From Candidula unifasciata (lineage: Eukaryota; Mollusca; Gastropoda; Stylommatophora; Geomitridae): a DNA stretch of 64,000 bases. Both the position numbers and the translations under genes were made by a program. Position 1 is the first letter of the stretch, and each line of letters begins with the position of its first letter. Where the stretch lies: NCBI GenBank assembly GCA_905116865.2, contig CAJHNH020007013.1, forward strand, positions 18,501-82,500. The letters are read 5' to 3'. The notes under the pieces are model-generated. The model was not told the origin of the DNA, did not search any database, and saw nothing but the letters and a program-made list of their open reading frames with translations. Of the stretch, positions 10,476 to 21,270 are shown in pieces.

Positions 10476-10692
10476 CAATCTTGTAGGAGTTTTTAAAATT
10501 TGTAATAATTATATTTTTTTGGAGAGAAATCACGTAAGCAACCAATTTCCTGTAAAAGAGACGTATACGAATATATGTTATATAAATATTAGGCAAAGCA
10601 ATGAAAAAGTGTGAATCAGCTGGGCATTATGGTCCCATGAATGAAAACAATATCTTATTCTTCTTCTCTTCCACTATTTTCCTCAGTGAGGT

Positions 10693-10704
<12 letters not shown>

Positions 10705-10723
<19 letters not shown>

Positions 10724-10990
10724 GGTTGTAAGGATTGTTTGTGCGCTTTTTTCCAATGCATTGTACAACTGGTGTTCATTTCTTCTATGTTGCTTCTGAT
10801 GATGTCGCTCCATGTCTTGCGTGGTCTTCCTCTTGTTCTGTGTTCATTATATTTCTTCAGCCTGGTACTCTGTGGAAGTCGGTGCCAGGACATTCTCGCC
10901 AGGTGGCCAAATCATTTTATTTGTTGTTTACTATTGAATTATATGAATGGTTTCAGTTCTAGACTTCTTCTAATTTCTTAATTCCTAATG
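10705..10990 (-). mobile_element. LINE C-terminal remnant
   Basis: Minus-strand frame reads RTRGRPRKTWSDIIRSNIEE, the conserved GRPRxxW segment near the end of RTE-like LINE proteins. It is preceded by WPPGENVLAP-like text in another frame and followed downstream by a (GT)n/G tract at about 10690-10727. Confidence 0.65.
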
Positions 10991-11129
10991 TCATTTCTTC
11001 TTATCACAGATAAAAACAATACAATTTATTTATGATCAGTTCGTGAGGAACCTTGCTGTCGTTTTATCCAATCACCTTTTTTGGCTTATTTTCCTTGGCT
11101 ATAGTCTGAGTGATGTTGAAACTCCTGTG

Positions 11130-11385
11130 TGGAAACGGTCAGATATGAGTGATCGACGTTTTTCACAGTGTAGATACAGCTGTGGATTCGATCAGATATG
11201 AGGTGATCGATGTTTTTCACACAGTGTGGATACAGCTGTGGATTCGATCAGATATGAGGTGATCGACGTTTTTCACACAGTGTGGATACAGCTGTGGATT
11301 CGATCAGATATGAGGTATTCGACGTTTTTCACATAGAGTGAATACAGCTGTGGGTTGGATCATATATAGGATGATTGACTCTTTC
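11130..11385. repeat. 56-bp minisatellite
   Basis: Four to five units of about 56 bp containing gatcgacgtttttcacacag and acagctgtggattcgatcag. Confidence 0.9.
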
Positions 11386-12360
11386 ACCCAGTGAATCTCC
11401 ACACCCAGGGCCGGAGTTCGACTTGATGAGGCATGAAGCTATTTAAAGCCTCGAAGCCTCTCATCAATCAATCAACAAGTCCTTTACAGAATGTCGCTCT
11501 CTTCACGGCACGACTGAAAGCATCCTTTTTCCCTAGCCGGCTCTCGGCCCCATGTGCTTTCAATGCTAATGCCTCTTCAATGTCCTGTATCCATCTTCGC
11601 AGTGGTCAAGAAAAATCCATCATCAGCAATTGCGTGCCATCTTCTAAATTCTGGGCACATGGTAGACAATTATGATGCATTTCGAATTATCTACATACAC
11701 TTCGGCCAACCGTAGACTACTGAGATACCCGGAAGCGTCAGTTAAATGCCGGCCTAGTCAAGAACTATGCAGACAAAAGGAAATGCTCGTCACCCTGCGG
11801 TTACCCTGGTGAAACAGACACTGAATGTAGTCGACTTTTGTGTTTCTGCTCAAAGTAGTAATTTATTTGCTTCAATTTAATCAACTGTTACTGTAGAATG
11901 CACCTGACGAGATGCAGCGAAATATGCCAGGCAATGAATTGTGCAATCTATTGTTTGTGTCGTTTCTGTTCAAATTCACAACGGGGAAACATTGCTTTTT
12001 ATTTTATTGTGTCTTGTGCCAAAAATGTTGAGGTATTGTGATAAGTATGTGGTTTCCAGCGTATGTGGTGCATTTAATTAAAAAAAATTAAATTTTTATT
12101 ATTAACAACAAGCAGTCATCAGAGCAGCTGGTAAAACATCGGAATAGTTCTAGGTGCAAAAAGAAGTGAGGTAAGAATGCATTCTCGCATTATACCTTTT
12201 TAATATATATAAGCAGAAAAAAAAAATAATAAAAAATGTCAAAAATAACAAGATTTGTGACAGTTATGAACCGCTCATTATTTGCGGCAACCCTGTTCCG
12301 GAACTTCACTATGCAGAAAACACAGTCCTCCTTTCGAACAATTTAAAGGGAATAGAAAAG
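11386..12360. other. Intergenic stretch, no gene recognised
   Basis: Mixed-composition DNA with A-rich runs near 12080 and 12220. No open frame with family resemblance or flanking splice sites was seen. Confidence 0.5.
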
Positions 12361-13070
12361 TTAATCACGTCTGTGTCGGTCCAAAAACACAGTGACGATC
12401 AAAATCTATTTTTTGAATTTAAGGAAAACAAAAATAATGTGCACAGACAAAGTTTGCTGTCACCCAAAATTAACAATAATTGGTGACGACATTGAACATT
12501 TTACAAACTTTGAATACCTAGGCTCTGTAATAATAGTGATGAAGACTGTTCGACAAAAATCAAAAGGAGGATGGCCGAAGCAACGCAAAGATTGAACAAC
12601 ATTACAAGTCTATTGTTAAGCACCAGCAAGGAGATAAAAATTAGAATTTTGAGAGCACGTACTTTCCCCGTAGAATTATACGGATATGAGTTATGGACTA
12701 TCTGCCAGTCCTTTAAGAGAGAAAATATGGGTTTTTGAGCTAAATTGCTAAAGCAAGATTCTCAGAATACCAAGAGCAAAGAAAAGGAGACATGATGAAA
12801 TTTCAAATTATCTGAACATCAAAGAACATTGGCTAATAAACAGCATTGTGCCTCGAAAGCTAAAATATCTTAGTCATATCAAGCGCCACGTGGGAATTAG
12901 AATAAAAAACATAATAGCAGAATGCCTGGTATCATGAAGAAGGGGCAGGGGCCAACCAACACAAAGATGGGCACAGGTTATAAGTGACTCATTGAATATA
13001 AAAGTCCTCGAGGCATGAGAGCTGGCGATAGCCAAGTTTCTTTCAGGTTGACAGTGATGAGAGCGACGTT
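12361..13070 (+). mobile_element. RTE-like LINE remnant
   Basis: A frame reads NLRKTKIM...IGDDIEHFTNFEYLGSVI, the KTKxM...FxYLGS region of RTE-like reverse transcriptases. It is followed in other frames by TSKEIKIRILRA, ELYGYELWTI and a degraded GRGQ-rich C-terminus. Several frameshifts are present. Confidence 0.7.
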
Positions 13071-13286
13071 ATGCTAACGACCTGCTACACGATGATGATG
13101 ATAAATATGAATTTCGATACAAGAAAACACAATGCTTGACATATAAAATACAATTGCCAAGTGAAAGACGGGAGTTTGAACGGGCAGAATGTAAGATGGG
13201 AGTGGTTGCCCAGTTTGTGACCCTTAGAGTTCGTTCGTTCTCTTGTTTCTCTAACGATTTATACATGCTGTAGGAGACTAGATATT

Positions 13287-13449
13287 TCAGTGCTGCCACC
13301 AGATGGTGTTCTCAATGGAGTTCATGCCAAAACATGCTCCAGTGACCATGATGGCGACTACTAGAAACAGCCCCAGCATGACGTCAGCATTGATTCCCGT
13401 CTGCTCTAGTCGTTTTGTCCAGTAAGTCACGTGATCCTCAAGTGCCAGT
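13287..13449 (-). CDS. Unrecognised membrane protein gene, last exon
   Basis: 163-nt exon, phase 2 entry after a TTTTGTAG acceptor, stop TGA at 13287-13289. It encodes 53 residues starting LALEDHVTYWTKRLEQTGIN and then a hydrophobic helix of about 20 residues (MLGLFLVVAIMVTGACFGMN). The stop follows ten residues later. This makes the protein look tail-anchored, with its N-terminal bulk in the cytosol. The helix ends in FGMN, the signature of CorA/MRS2 magnesium channels, but no second helix follows unless a weak donor (CTG|GTGGCA) just before the stop is used. I do not recognise the family. Confidence 0.72.
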
Positions 13450-13878
13450 CTACAAAATAACAACACAAAACATTGAATTTGAGAATAAAGCACTCTTTTT
13501 GACATACAAAATCTTTCTACTTTAATAAGCCTTCAAACAAATCAATTAGGATTTTGTTCGCATTTGGGTGATGAGTAGTCTTTAGGCGTACGGGCTTACC
13601 GGTCAACTAAAAATATCCTGAAGTCGGATAACTATGCGCTCCTTTACTGGGAATTATAGCGGACCGCATTCTGCCAAAAAAATAGAGCGGAGAAACCAGG
13701 AGAGCAAAGACTTGTTCAATCTTTACGCGTCCCTGAGAAATAATTTGGTCTGTGTAGAAATGAATGTAAACTGTGTAAACATTAATGGGAATGAAAAGAA
13801 AATATGGGGGTGTTGGATAATTATCTCCGCTGTTGCAAAATTACCCACAGTGATGTATATTCAAACAATTATTCTTAC

Positions 13879-14078
13879 TTTCGCTTTCTCAGAAGAAGTA
13901 ACTGTCCAGCATGCAGATAGTGAGCATAATTAGCCAGTACCTCGTCATCTCTCAGCAGTGTCTCTTGTGTGGACGCGTAGTTGTCGCCACGGCCAGCCAT
14001 ACATATCAGCAGGTCGAGGAATTCGGGCGGCTGTTTGAAGTGAGCCAGCGAATCATGAGTCACCAGATGTTTTTTGAC
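13879..14078 (-). CDS. Unrecognised membrane protein gene, penultimate exon
   Basis: 200-nt exon, phase 0 in, phase 2 out (66 codons plus two bases). The acceptor is TCTTTAG and the donor AAA|GTAAGA. It starts VKKHLVTHDSLAHFKQPPEF and ends YLHAGQLLLLRKR. The two leftover bases join the first base of the last exon as a lysine codon, so the exon pair is consistent. The content is mixed charged and hydrophobic with no motif I can name. Confidence 0.72.
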
Positions 14079-14164
14079 CTAAAGATGATCACACAAGGAT
14101 ATCAATAACATAAACTAGTGCGGATTAATGTCATCACCCTCACAGCGTATTTAGAATATAGATA

Positions 14165-14447
14165 AATAATGGAGCCCTTTTCCACTTCTTCAGGGGTACT
14201 GGACACAGGGCTAAACCTATATTTTATAGACCGATCGCCACTCGGTGGATGATGTGATGAGCATCACGCCGGTCGCTTTTCTTCCCAGGACTGCATCTGG
14301 TATTCACTCAAGGCAGGGTCGATCTGGGAGCCTAGGTGATTGGGGGGGAGGGAGAAAAAAAAAGTACGGCTTGGTCAGGACCCAAACCCACGAGCTTCTG
14401 ATCCACAGGCCAGCTTCTAGCCACTCCACCACGGCGACTCCTAATTA
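14165..14447 (-). mobile_element. tRNA-derived SINE, family B
   Basis: Reverse copy with the family B tail (cgatcgccactcggtggatg), middle (ctcaaggcagggtcgatctg) and a recognisable tRNA-like head at the right end (ccacaggccagcttctagcc, accacggcgactcc). It lies in the intron between 14078 and 19464. Confidence 0.7.
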
Positions 14448-14879
14448 GCAGTTAGCACTGAAGAACAATGGTTCCCAGGTGGTTGCTATGGACCCCAGGA
14501 AATCCTCAACCCCTCTTTTGTGAAATGTTCAATCAAGAATCCACATCACAGCACTCGGGTCATTTCTATAAGTGCTCTGTCCACCATTTCTGCAGCAAGC
14601 AATGGCTCAAGCAAATTTCTGAGTGAGTATCCGTCTCGCCTTTTATTTGAAAGCTGAGGGTCGGCCTGATGCCCGGTCACTCCGCACACCACAATAATTC
14701 ACCGCCAGTAGTGCAGAACTAGCCAGTCTGTCTACTTTGTCATTCCCCAACAAACCATCCCTGGAGAAAATAGCCAAATGATGCTAATACTCGGGACCTC
14801 TGAAGCGATGCTAGCCATTCTGCACATATTAGAAGACAGATTATCAGTCCTATTTTGTATTGCGACTTTAATACATATA

Positions 14880-15155
14880 ATCCCCGTATGGGTTCCGGAG
14901 CCCTATTATAGTTAAAACAAGAATAGACCCACTGCCTACCCAAATTCATTTAGTAAGAGTCGACTAATTGGGAGCTTCCTTTGAAATCGGAGTGCATCAG
15001 CATGAGAGCAAGGAACCAGCAGTCTGCACACAAATGAGTCAGATCTGTAAAACGGATGCACACGCAACACTCCAGTTCTGGAACAGGACTGCAATCCAGA
15101 AGTGGATGAACAACCAAAACTTTCTGCCAGAGTTTACAGCTGGTGAAGAAGAATA
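14880..15155 (+). mobile_element. Short interspersed repeat, family C
   Basis: Blocks agagcaaggaaccagcagtc, gcacacgcaacactccagtt and ctgccagagtttacagctgg are shared with 59110-59400 (same orientation) and 46266-46560 (inverted). All three copies end in a GAA-rich tail. No coding capacity. Confidence 0.7.
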
Positions 15156-15657
15156 CGTATACAAGACTGACTCTTTTTTTGTTCCTAGTCCAGTGTGATT
15201 TTGGAAGACCAGGTCAGATTGAAATATTCACCAAGATGAAGATTCGAGCTCACGGTCACAAGTTTACCAGGCAAGCTAGATATCAGTTGCGTTACCACTA
15301 TTCCCCGTTTATTAATTTTTTTGGGGTCTGACATTAACTCTTGTCGGAAGTGACTAAGTCTCTGTGAATATCACTTGATATATTAAATATTGTCGTACAT
15401 TTTACAGGTGGTCAGATCATTCTTTTGAAATACGACCTATCGAGTATTTTGCTGTTTGAAAGTAATACACACATTTATATTTATGTTAGTTATTTGTGTA
15501 TAAGTAAAACCGGTGCTTTCGTTTTTATTCACCCCAAACAGTCAAATTGGTACTTAATTTATAACATCCCTGACGTCACGACAACGTCACGGGAGACATT
15601 CCCAATAAATTCTAGGGTGTTCAGGTTGTAGTTTCTCGCGATTTATCTACAGGGAAG

Positions 15658-15710
15658 TTTAGGGTTAGGGTTAGGGTTAGGGTTAGGATTATGGTTAGGA
15701 TTAGGGTTAG
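15658..15710. repeat. Interstitial telomere-like repeat
   Basis: Four perfect TTAGGG units followed by four degenerate ones (ttaggattatggttaggatt). TTAGGG is the telomere repeat of molluscs and vertebrates. Sequence continues without change on both sides, so this is internal. Confidence 0.9.
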
Positions 15711-16610
15711 AAGACACTAGATGAACACTCAAAAAAAAAAGACTAAAACAACAGCACACTTGCACCCCTTGAAAAAATGGACTGTCAGGTTAGCTGTGGA
15801 TTTCCCACGGTAATTTCGTGTTTGGGGTACGTTATAAATTAAGAACCGTCACATTTTTCAGGGGTAGGTAGATTGGCTTCAAGCAGTCGTGGAACCTAGG
15901 CTGCATACAGTCATGGGACCTAGTTTGCAATCTCTTGTTGGACGTAGACGCATTGAGGTTATGTTCAGTTCTAGATGTTTTTGGTAGTTAGAAGCACAAC
16001 AAAGCCGGGAAACCCCATCTTAACACCCTATAAAATAATGGACTGTCGCCGTGACGTCATCTGGGGGTGACTTATCACAAAAGAACCATAAAACCATTTG
16101 GGACTCAGTTTTATTTACCAGCTGAGAAAAAGTCTTAGACCATCCTGCGTCAAATCTCCCAACACGTTTCCCTGGCATGCAGCTCAACATCTACCTTAGT
16201 ACTTTTTTTTTTAAACTTCCGTGTTGAAACTCTGTTTTAAGCTGTTTTTGTTCTGCTTTTATTTCACTGAGTCTTTCCAATGCAAGGAGATTATATTATA
16301 CTATTATCGTTACGTGTGTGTGTGTGTGTGTGTCTGTGTGTCTGTGTGTGTGTGGGTGTGTGGGTAATTTGTGACTGTATATAGTGACAATCATCTCATC
16401 TGCAGGTCTTGTAAGTCTCCCTCGTCATCACCATGAGCATTGATCCCCACGGCTCCGACAGCAGAACGGAACTTTATCTCCAGGAAACACAGCAAAGGTG
16501 CCAACATCGTCATCCGCATCAGTTTCTCATGCCATAGTTTGCAGTGTCAGATGGCAAGAAGTCGGTTTCAAGCAGATGAGCTTAAATAAAATATAACATC
16601 AGTTCTCGTT
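15711..16610. other. Intronic stretch, no gene recognised
   Basis: Contains two blocks resembling each other and 45050-45130 (ttgcaccccttgaaaaaatg then ggactgtc near 15760, and ggactgtcgccgtgacgtca near 16040), probably an unnamed repeat family. A (GT)n run is at about 16315-16365. Confidence 0.5.
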
Positions 16611-16614
16611 ATAC

Positions 16615-17180
16615 CTAGTGGCACATGAGGCTTCAGAGAGGACTTGCCATGCTTTCCTGTCTTGTGCAATCTTCAATGCAGTTTTTCATGTCAAAAATGT
16701 CGCACTCAGGTCACTTTCCATCGTTCGTCTCCATGTTGTTTTTGGGCGCCTCTGTTTTCTCTTTCCCTCTGGTGTCCATGTGAGAGCTGTTTTTGCAGGT
16801 ATATCAGGATTCATTCTCAAAACGTGGCCAAGCCATTTTCATCTTCTCTTGGTTATCATATTGTCGAAAGTTTCTTGGTTTGTGACTTGAAGTAGTTTAG
16901 TGTTTGAGATTGTATCTGGCCACACAATTTTGATAATTCTACGTAGACATGTGTGGTGGAAGGTAGACAGCTTGTGTACATCCTTTTTGGTCATCCTCCA
17001 GCATTCCGCTCTATAAAGAAGAACTGGCCAAATGATGCTTTTGTAGAGTCGGAGTTTCGTTCCTCTGCAGTAATTGTTGGATTTCCAGATTTGCTTCATC
17101 CTTCCAAAAGCAGCTCTAGCTTTGTTCAGACGTGACTGTATGTCCTCTTCGGTCGCTCCTGGCAGGGACACCACACTGCC
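16615..17180 (-). mobile_element. RTE-like LINE remnant, partly open
   Basis: A 111-codon minus-strand frame contains ATEEDIQSRLNKARAAFGRM, TKLRLYKSIIWPVLLYRAEC and FHHTCLRRIIKI. These are the conserved C-terminal third of RTE-like reverse transcriptases. It continues, frameshifted, as WKWLGHVLRMNPDIPAKTAL towards 16620. It has no catalytic core and lies inside an intron in the same orientation as the host gene. Confidence 0.82.
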
Positions 17181-17279
17181 AAAATAAAATATATACTGGG
17201 GATTAAAGGAACTTCACAGAGACACGATGGAACAAAAGGTGTTAAAGGTGTATATAAAGTGTTAATATAATATCAGGGT

Positions 17280-17690
17280 TTGATTTGAGAAAGAAAAAAA
17301 GGACACTTGGTCGATTAGTGAAGAATTATTTGCAAACTGCGGCGATGTGGTTTTACAGACGAATGATGAGAATACACTGGGCAGATGAAAAGAGGTATAA
17401 AGATATGCAGAGTCACATTCCATATTGGAAGGAGACAATCCATATAACTTGGCCATATCATGAAAAGAAGAAAACGGGAGTACGTCGTGATATTGGGAAA
17501 GTTGGAGGGGAAGAGAAGCAGAGGAAGACTGAGAGAAAAGATGCTGGACAGTTTGACCTTATGGCTTGTATGGGAATGTATGTAACAATGGATTGAAAGT
17601 ACAAGAGACTGAAGGCTGAGGTTGAGCCTGACTACCAACACCACACAGCTCGGACTTTAAGAAAGGGAAGGCTATGTGCTAAGAGCGATA
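17280..17690 (+). mobile_element. RTE-like LINE C-terminal remnant
   Basis: Reads MWFYRRMMRIHWADEKRY then, with degenerate spacing, GVRRDIGKVGGEEKQRKTER and a short tail. Related copies are at 23160-23500 (minus) and 39395-39790 (plus). Confidence 0.7.
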
Positions 17691-17745
17691 GCATCTAACA
17701 ATGACAACAGATACATTTAGGAATGTACTATGAACTAGTTAGGGA

Positions 17746-18013
17746 AGCCCCCGTGGTGTAGCGGTTAGACGCTCGCTTGCGGATCTGAAAGTCATGGGTT
17801 CCAGTCCCGACAGAGGCCCGACTTTTTCAAAAGTGACCTTGGCTGCCAGGTCGACCCAGCCTTGAGTGGGTACCAGGTAAGGCATGGAAAGTAAAAGCGA
17901 CCAGTGTGAAGCTGACCTCATTACCCACCATGTGCCGTTGGGTCCATGAAATATAGGTCTAGCCCTACCAACCCAATACGCCTAAAGGCGCGGAAAAGGT
18001 TCTTTACTTACTT
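17746..18013 (+). mobile_element. tRNA-derived SINE, family B, full-length reference copy
   Basis: The tRNA-like head, about 17746-17816, has an A box (tgtagcggttagacg) and a B box (gggttccagtccc). A unique body follows with gaccttggctgccaggtcga, ccagccttgagtgggtacca and a conserved 3' part ending near aaggttctttacttac. Such a head carries an internal RNA polymerase III promoter. I count about ten full or partial copies in the window. Confidence 0.88.
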
Positions 18014-18311
18014 TTACGATGAATTGGTTGCTATTGAACGAGTTAACACCTGTTTAGTTCCTTTGCGTCAATGACATTGATGTCACGTTAGGCCATTTCC
18101 AACACGAAGAAGGCTTTCACTTGGTAAAGATCCGGATCTTGTAGGAGACGCTGTACACAGATAATTACTCACCGCACCTACATGGCTATGCTGTGCTATT
18201 TAACTGACGGCCCGCCAGTCAAATCCGGCCCGCGGAGACCTGTCAAGTGCCAGTTGTATTGTATTAGAGGTTTGAGGTTTGAACAACCGATTAATATCAT
18301 AGCAGGTGTCC

Positions 18312-18645
18312 ATACGTGCTCCGTTCTTCTCCAACTCAAGTATGAGTCTGAAGTAGCTCAGTACAGTGCACAGGCTCTGTAGTAACGGGGAAAATCCCGA
18401 AATACTTTGGCTAGATTTTTAACACCAAATTTTGCACGGGCAGCACCATTAGGCCCTCTTATCGATTTCCAACTGCCAAGGGATTTTTTTACGTATACAA
18501 CAATGCACACGGGCATCCGATCTGACTACCCAGAGACCAGAGGGAATAACTAGAAGTCTAAGTCCACGCTAAAAATGCCCAGCTCTTACTCGGGGTTGAA
18601 GCCGGAACCTCTGGCGGACACCATGCCTCGAGACCACACAGCGGC
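18312..18645 (-). mobile_element. tRNA-derived SINE, family F
   Basis: Reverse copy sharing tagtaattccccctgttctatg-type, acaacaatgcacacgggcat-type and tgctacagagcctgtgcact-type blocks with 24335, 25285 and 57515. The head contains gttccgggttcaatctc in the 57-kb copy, a B-box match. Confidence 0.7.
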
Positions 18646-18919
18646 CTGTGTATTGTATTAACGATCTTTCTAAGCTGGAGCTCGGACAACTTGCACCTGA
18701 CGATCCCCATTTTCAAAATGTTGGCCCTCAACTAACTTGTTCCAGAGGTGTTGACAAGACAAAAATATGGGGGAGAAGGGGGTTTTTGGCGTGGTGTTGT
18801 GAGGAGGGGTTAGCCTCCTTACAAGTTTTCTAGTGGGAGTTATACGTTTCGGCGCCCATGACATGTCCCCTCCATATATACATGTTTGTGTGACCTCACA
18901 GTGTTGTTCCTTTTGTGAC

Positions 18920-19400
18920 TATACAGTGTGTGTGTGTTTGTGTTTGTGTGTATGTGTATATTTGCTACTGTACAGTCGGTTCTTTGTGTGACCACACTGT
19001 GCGTTCTTTATGCAACCACATTGTCCGTTCTTTATAAGACCACACAGTCATTTCTCTATGTGACCACATTGTCCGTTCTTCAAAAGACGACACAGTCAGT
19101 TCTTTATGCGACCACATTGTCCGTTCTTCATAAGACCACACAGTCAGTTCATTATGTGACCACATTGTCCGTTCTTCATAAGACCACAGTCAGTTCTTTA
19201 TGCGATCACATTGTCCGTTCTTCATAAGACCACACAGTCAGTTCTTTGTATGATCACACTGTCCGTTCTTTATGCAACCACATTGTCCGTTCTTCATAAG
19301 ACCACACAGTCAGTTCTTTATGTGACCACACAGTAGATTCTTTAAGTGAGTACAATTGTTTTGCTTTAAATGACTACACACTGTTATTCTCTCTGTGACT
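18920..19400. repeat. 24/48-bp minisatellite next to an exon
   Basis: Alternating 24-bp halves, one with gcgaccacattgtccgttct and one with cataagaccacacagtcagt, preceded by a (GT)n run. The array lies within about 60 bp of the donor of the exon at 19464-19613. Confidence 0.92.
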
Positions 19401-19463
19401 ATACGGATGGTTCTTTAAAGAAGACAACATCAACATCATACACATTGATTGTGCCCGGCGTAC

Positions 19464-19613
19464 CTCAGCCACAGTCCAGGAGAACATGGCGTCGTCAATG
19501 ACAACATCCTCCGAACATTTGTGATCTTCAAACTGGAGAGGCAGCACTAGGTTGACAAACACAACTTCTGGGAATGTTTGAAACATTAGCACATTGTCAC
19601 ATATGGTGTCAAA
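19464..19613 (-). CDS. Unrecognised membrane protein gene, internal exon
   Basis: 150-nt exon, 50 codons, phase 0 at both ends, with acceptor ACTATAG and donor GAG|GTACGC. It starts FDTICDNVLMFQTFPEVVFV and continues to DDAMFSWTVAE. A second AG inside the exon (CATTCCCAG, 39 nt in) would give a stop codon in phase, so the upstream acceptor is the consistent one. Confidence 0.72.
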
Positions 19614-19789
19614 CTATAGTACTGTAGCCGGACATTCTGGGGCGGAAATCTGTCAGAGATACTAATGTGTCAGAGATCATCATCATTATCACCAGCACCA
19701 CCACTACCAACACCATCGCTACAACTACCAAAATTACCAGCAAAACCATCATCATCATTTCTTACGACAGCATTACTAGAGGCTCCGAT

Positions 19790-20490
19790 GACACACACAT
19801 ACGCATACATTCATAGATACACACATATGCATACATTCATACATACACACATACATTCATACATACACACATACGCATACATTCATACATACACACATAC
19901 GCACACATTCATACATACACACATACGCATACATTCATACATACACACATACGCATACATTCATACATACACACATACGCATACATTCACACATACGCAT
20001 ACATTCATACATACACACATACGCATACATTCATACATACACACATACGCATACATTCATACATACACACATGCGCATACATTCATACATACACACATAC
20101 GCATACATACATTCATACATACACACATACGCATACATTCATACATCCACACATATGCATACATTCTTACATACACACATATGCATACATTCATACATAC
20201 ACACATACGCATTCATTCATACATACACACATACACATACATTCATATATACACAAACGCATACATTCATACACACACACATACGCATACATTTATACAT
20301 ACGCACATAGGCATACATTCATACATACACACATACGCATACATTCATATATACACACACGCATACATTCATACACATATGAATACATTCATACATACAC
20401 ACATACGCATACATTCATACATACACACATACGCATACATTCATACATACATACATACGCATACATTCATACATACACACATACAAAAGT
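19790..20490. repeat. 26-bp minisatellite filling a short intron
   Basis: About 26 units of a 26-bp repeat (cattcatacatacacacata) occupy most of the 1,173-bp intron between 19613 and 20787. The long plus-strand open frames here are artefacts of the repeat. Confidence 0.95.
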
Positions 20491-20786
20491 CAGACACACG
20501 CAGCTCCTCCTCCCCACATACACACATATACACATATATATAGAGAAGTATACATAGCTGCACGCATTCATCATTAAGCACTTATACGATTTATAAACAA
20601 ACAGGCAGGCAAACTAACATACCATTGACAGACGCATGCGAGTTTGTGTGTGTACATATGCTTAAATAATCGGGATAAAAAAAAATAAAACTAAATAGAA
20701 AGACAGACAGGCGGACAGACGGACTGACGCAAGTACGCACGGAGGGACATATAGACAGACCTATTTATAGACAAATAAGTACTTAC

Positions 20787-20832
20787 CATGTGTCCTAACA
20801 GCCATAACGACATCCACGATCTAAGCCGAAAT
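20787..20832 (-). CDS. Unrecognised membrane protein gene, 46-nt micro-exon
   Basis: Bounded by a TTTACTGCAG acceptor and an ATG|GTAAGT donor. Phase 2 in, phase 0 out. It reads (R)FRLRSWMSLWLLGHM, joining EIRL(R) of the exon at 31212 to FDTICDN of the exon at 19464 without a break. Very small, but both splice sites are strong and the phase fits both neighbours. Confidence 0.68.
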
Positions 20833-21041
20833 CTGCAGTAAACAAACACACAGTACATTAAGCACAGCACTCGGGTATCAAGTCAGCCAACTGCTACCTA
20901 TCACACAGACTGCCGTCCAGAAATGCACGGTTCAGTCCCCACACTCTTGGGTGTTCTATTTCTGTTCAGTAATGTCAAAATAAACAACTAATTGTGACAC
21001 ACACAGCTGCTTTGTTACTGACATGTCATTCGAACGATAAA

Positions 21042-21261
21042 AATGCCCGGCTAGCTAGCATAGTTGGCTAAACAGGATTGCGCGGTGACCGGGTGACGAA
21101 CTCCTTGTGGTCCGGGTTCCCGCCCGGGGGTAGGCAGAAAAGCCACATTTCTCCCAGATTTACGGTATTTACAATGGAATGAAGGCCGAAAGGTTGCGAT
21201 ATCCATAATACCGAGCCTAAGGGTTAACAACTCATGGCTTCTGAATAATAAAAAAAAAAAA
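21042..21261 (+). mobile_element. tRNA-derived SINE, family A, with target-site duplication
   Basis: Flanked by a perfect 9-bp direct repeat, aacgataaa, at 21033-21041 and 21262-21270. The head has an A-box-like catagttggctaaac and a B-box-like ggttcccgcc. The body includes ccagatttacggtatttaca and ggttgcgatatccataatac, and the end is an A tail. Other copies are at 27383 and 33686. Confidence 0.9.
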
Positions 21262-21270
21262 AACGATAAA

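Noticed and set aside
15658..15710. Chromosome end
   Set aside because: Only about 50 bp, with normal sequence and gene exons on both sides.
17746..17816. tRNA gene
   Set aside because: Has A and B boxes but no credible cloverleaf stems throughout, and it continues into a repeated SINE body.
19665..20543. 292-codon plus-strand frame rich in His, Thr and Tyr
   Set aside because: 26-bp minisatellite; no splice context and antisense to the intron of a gene.
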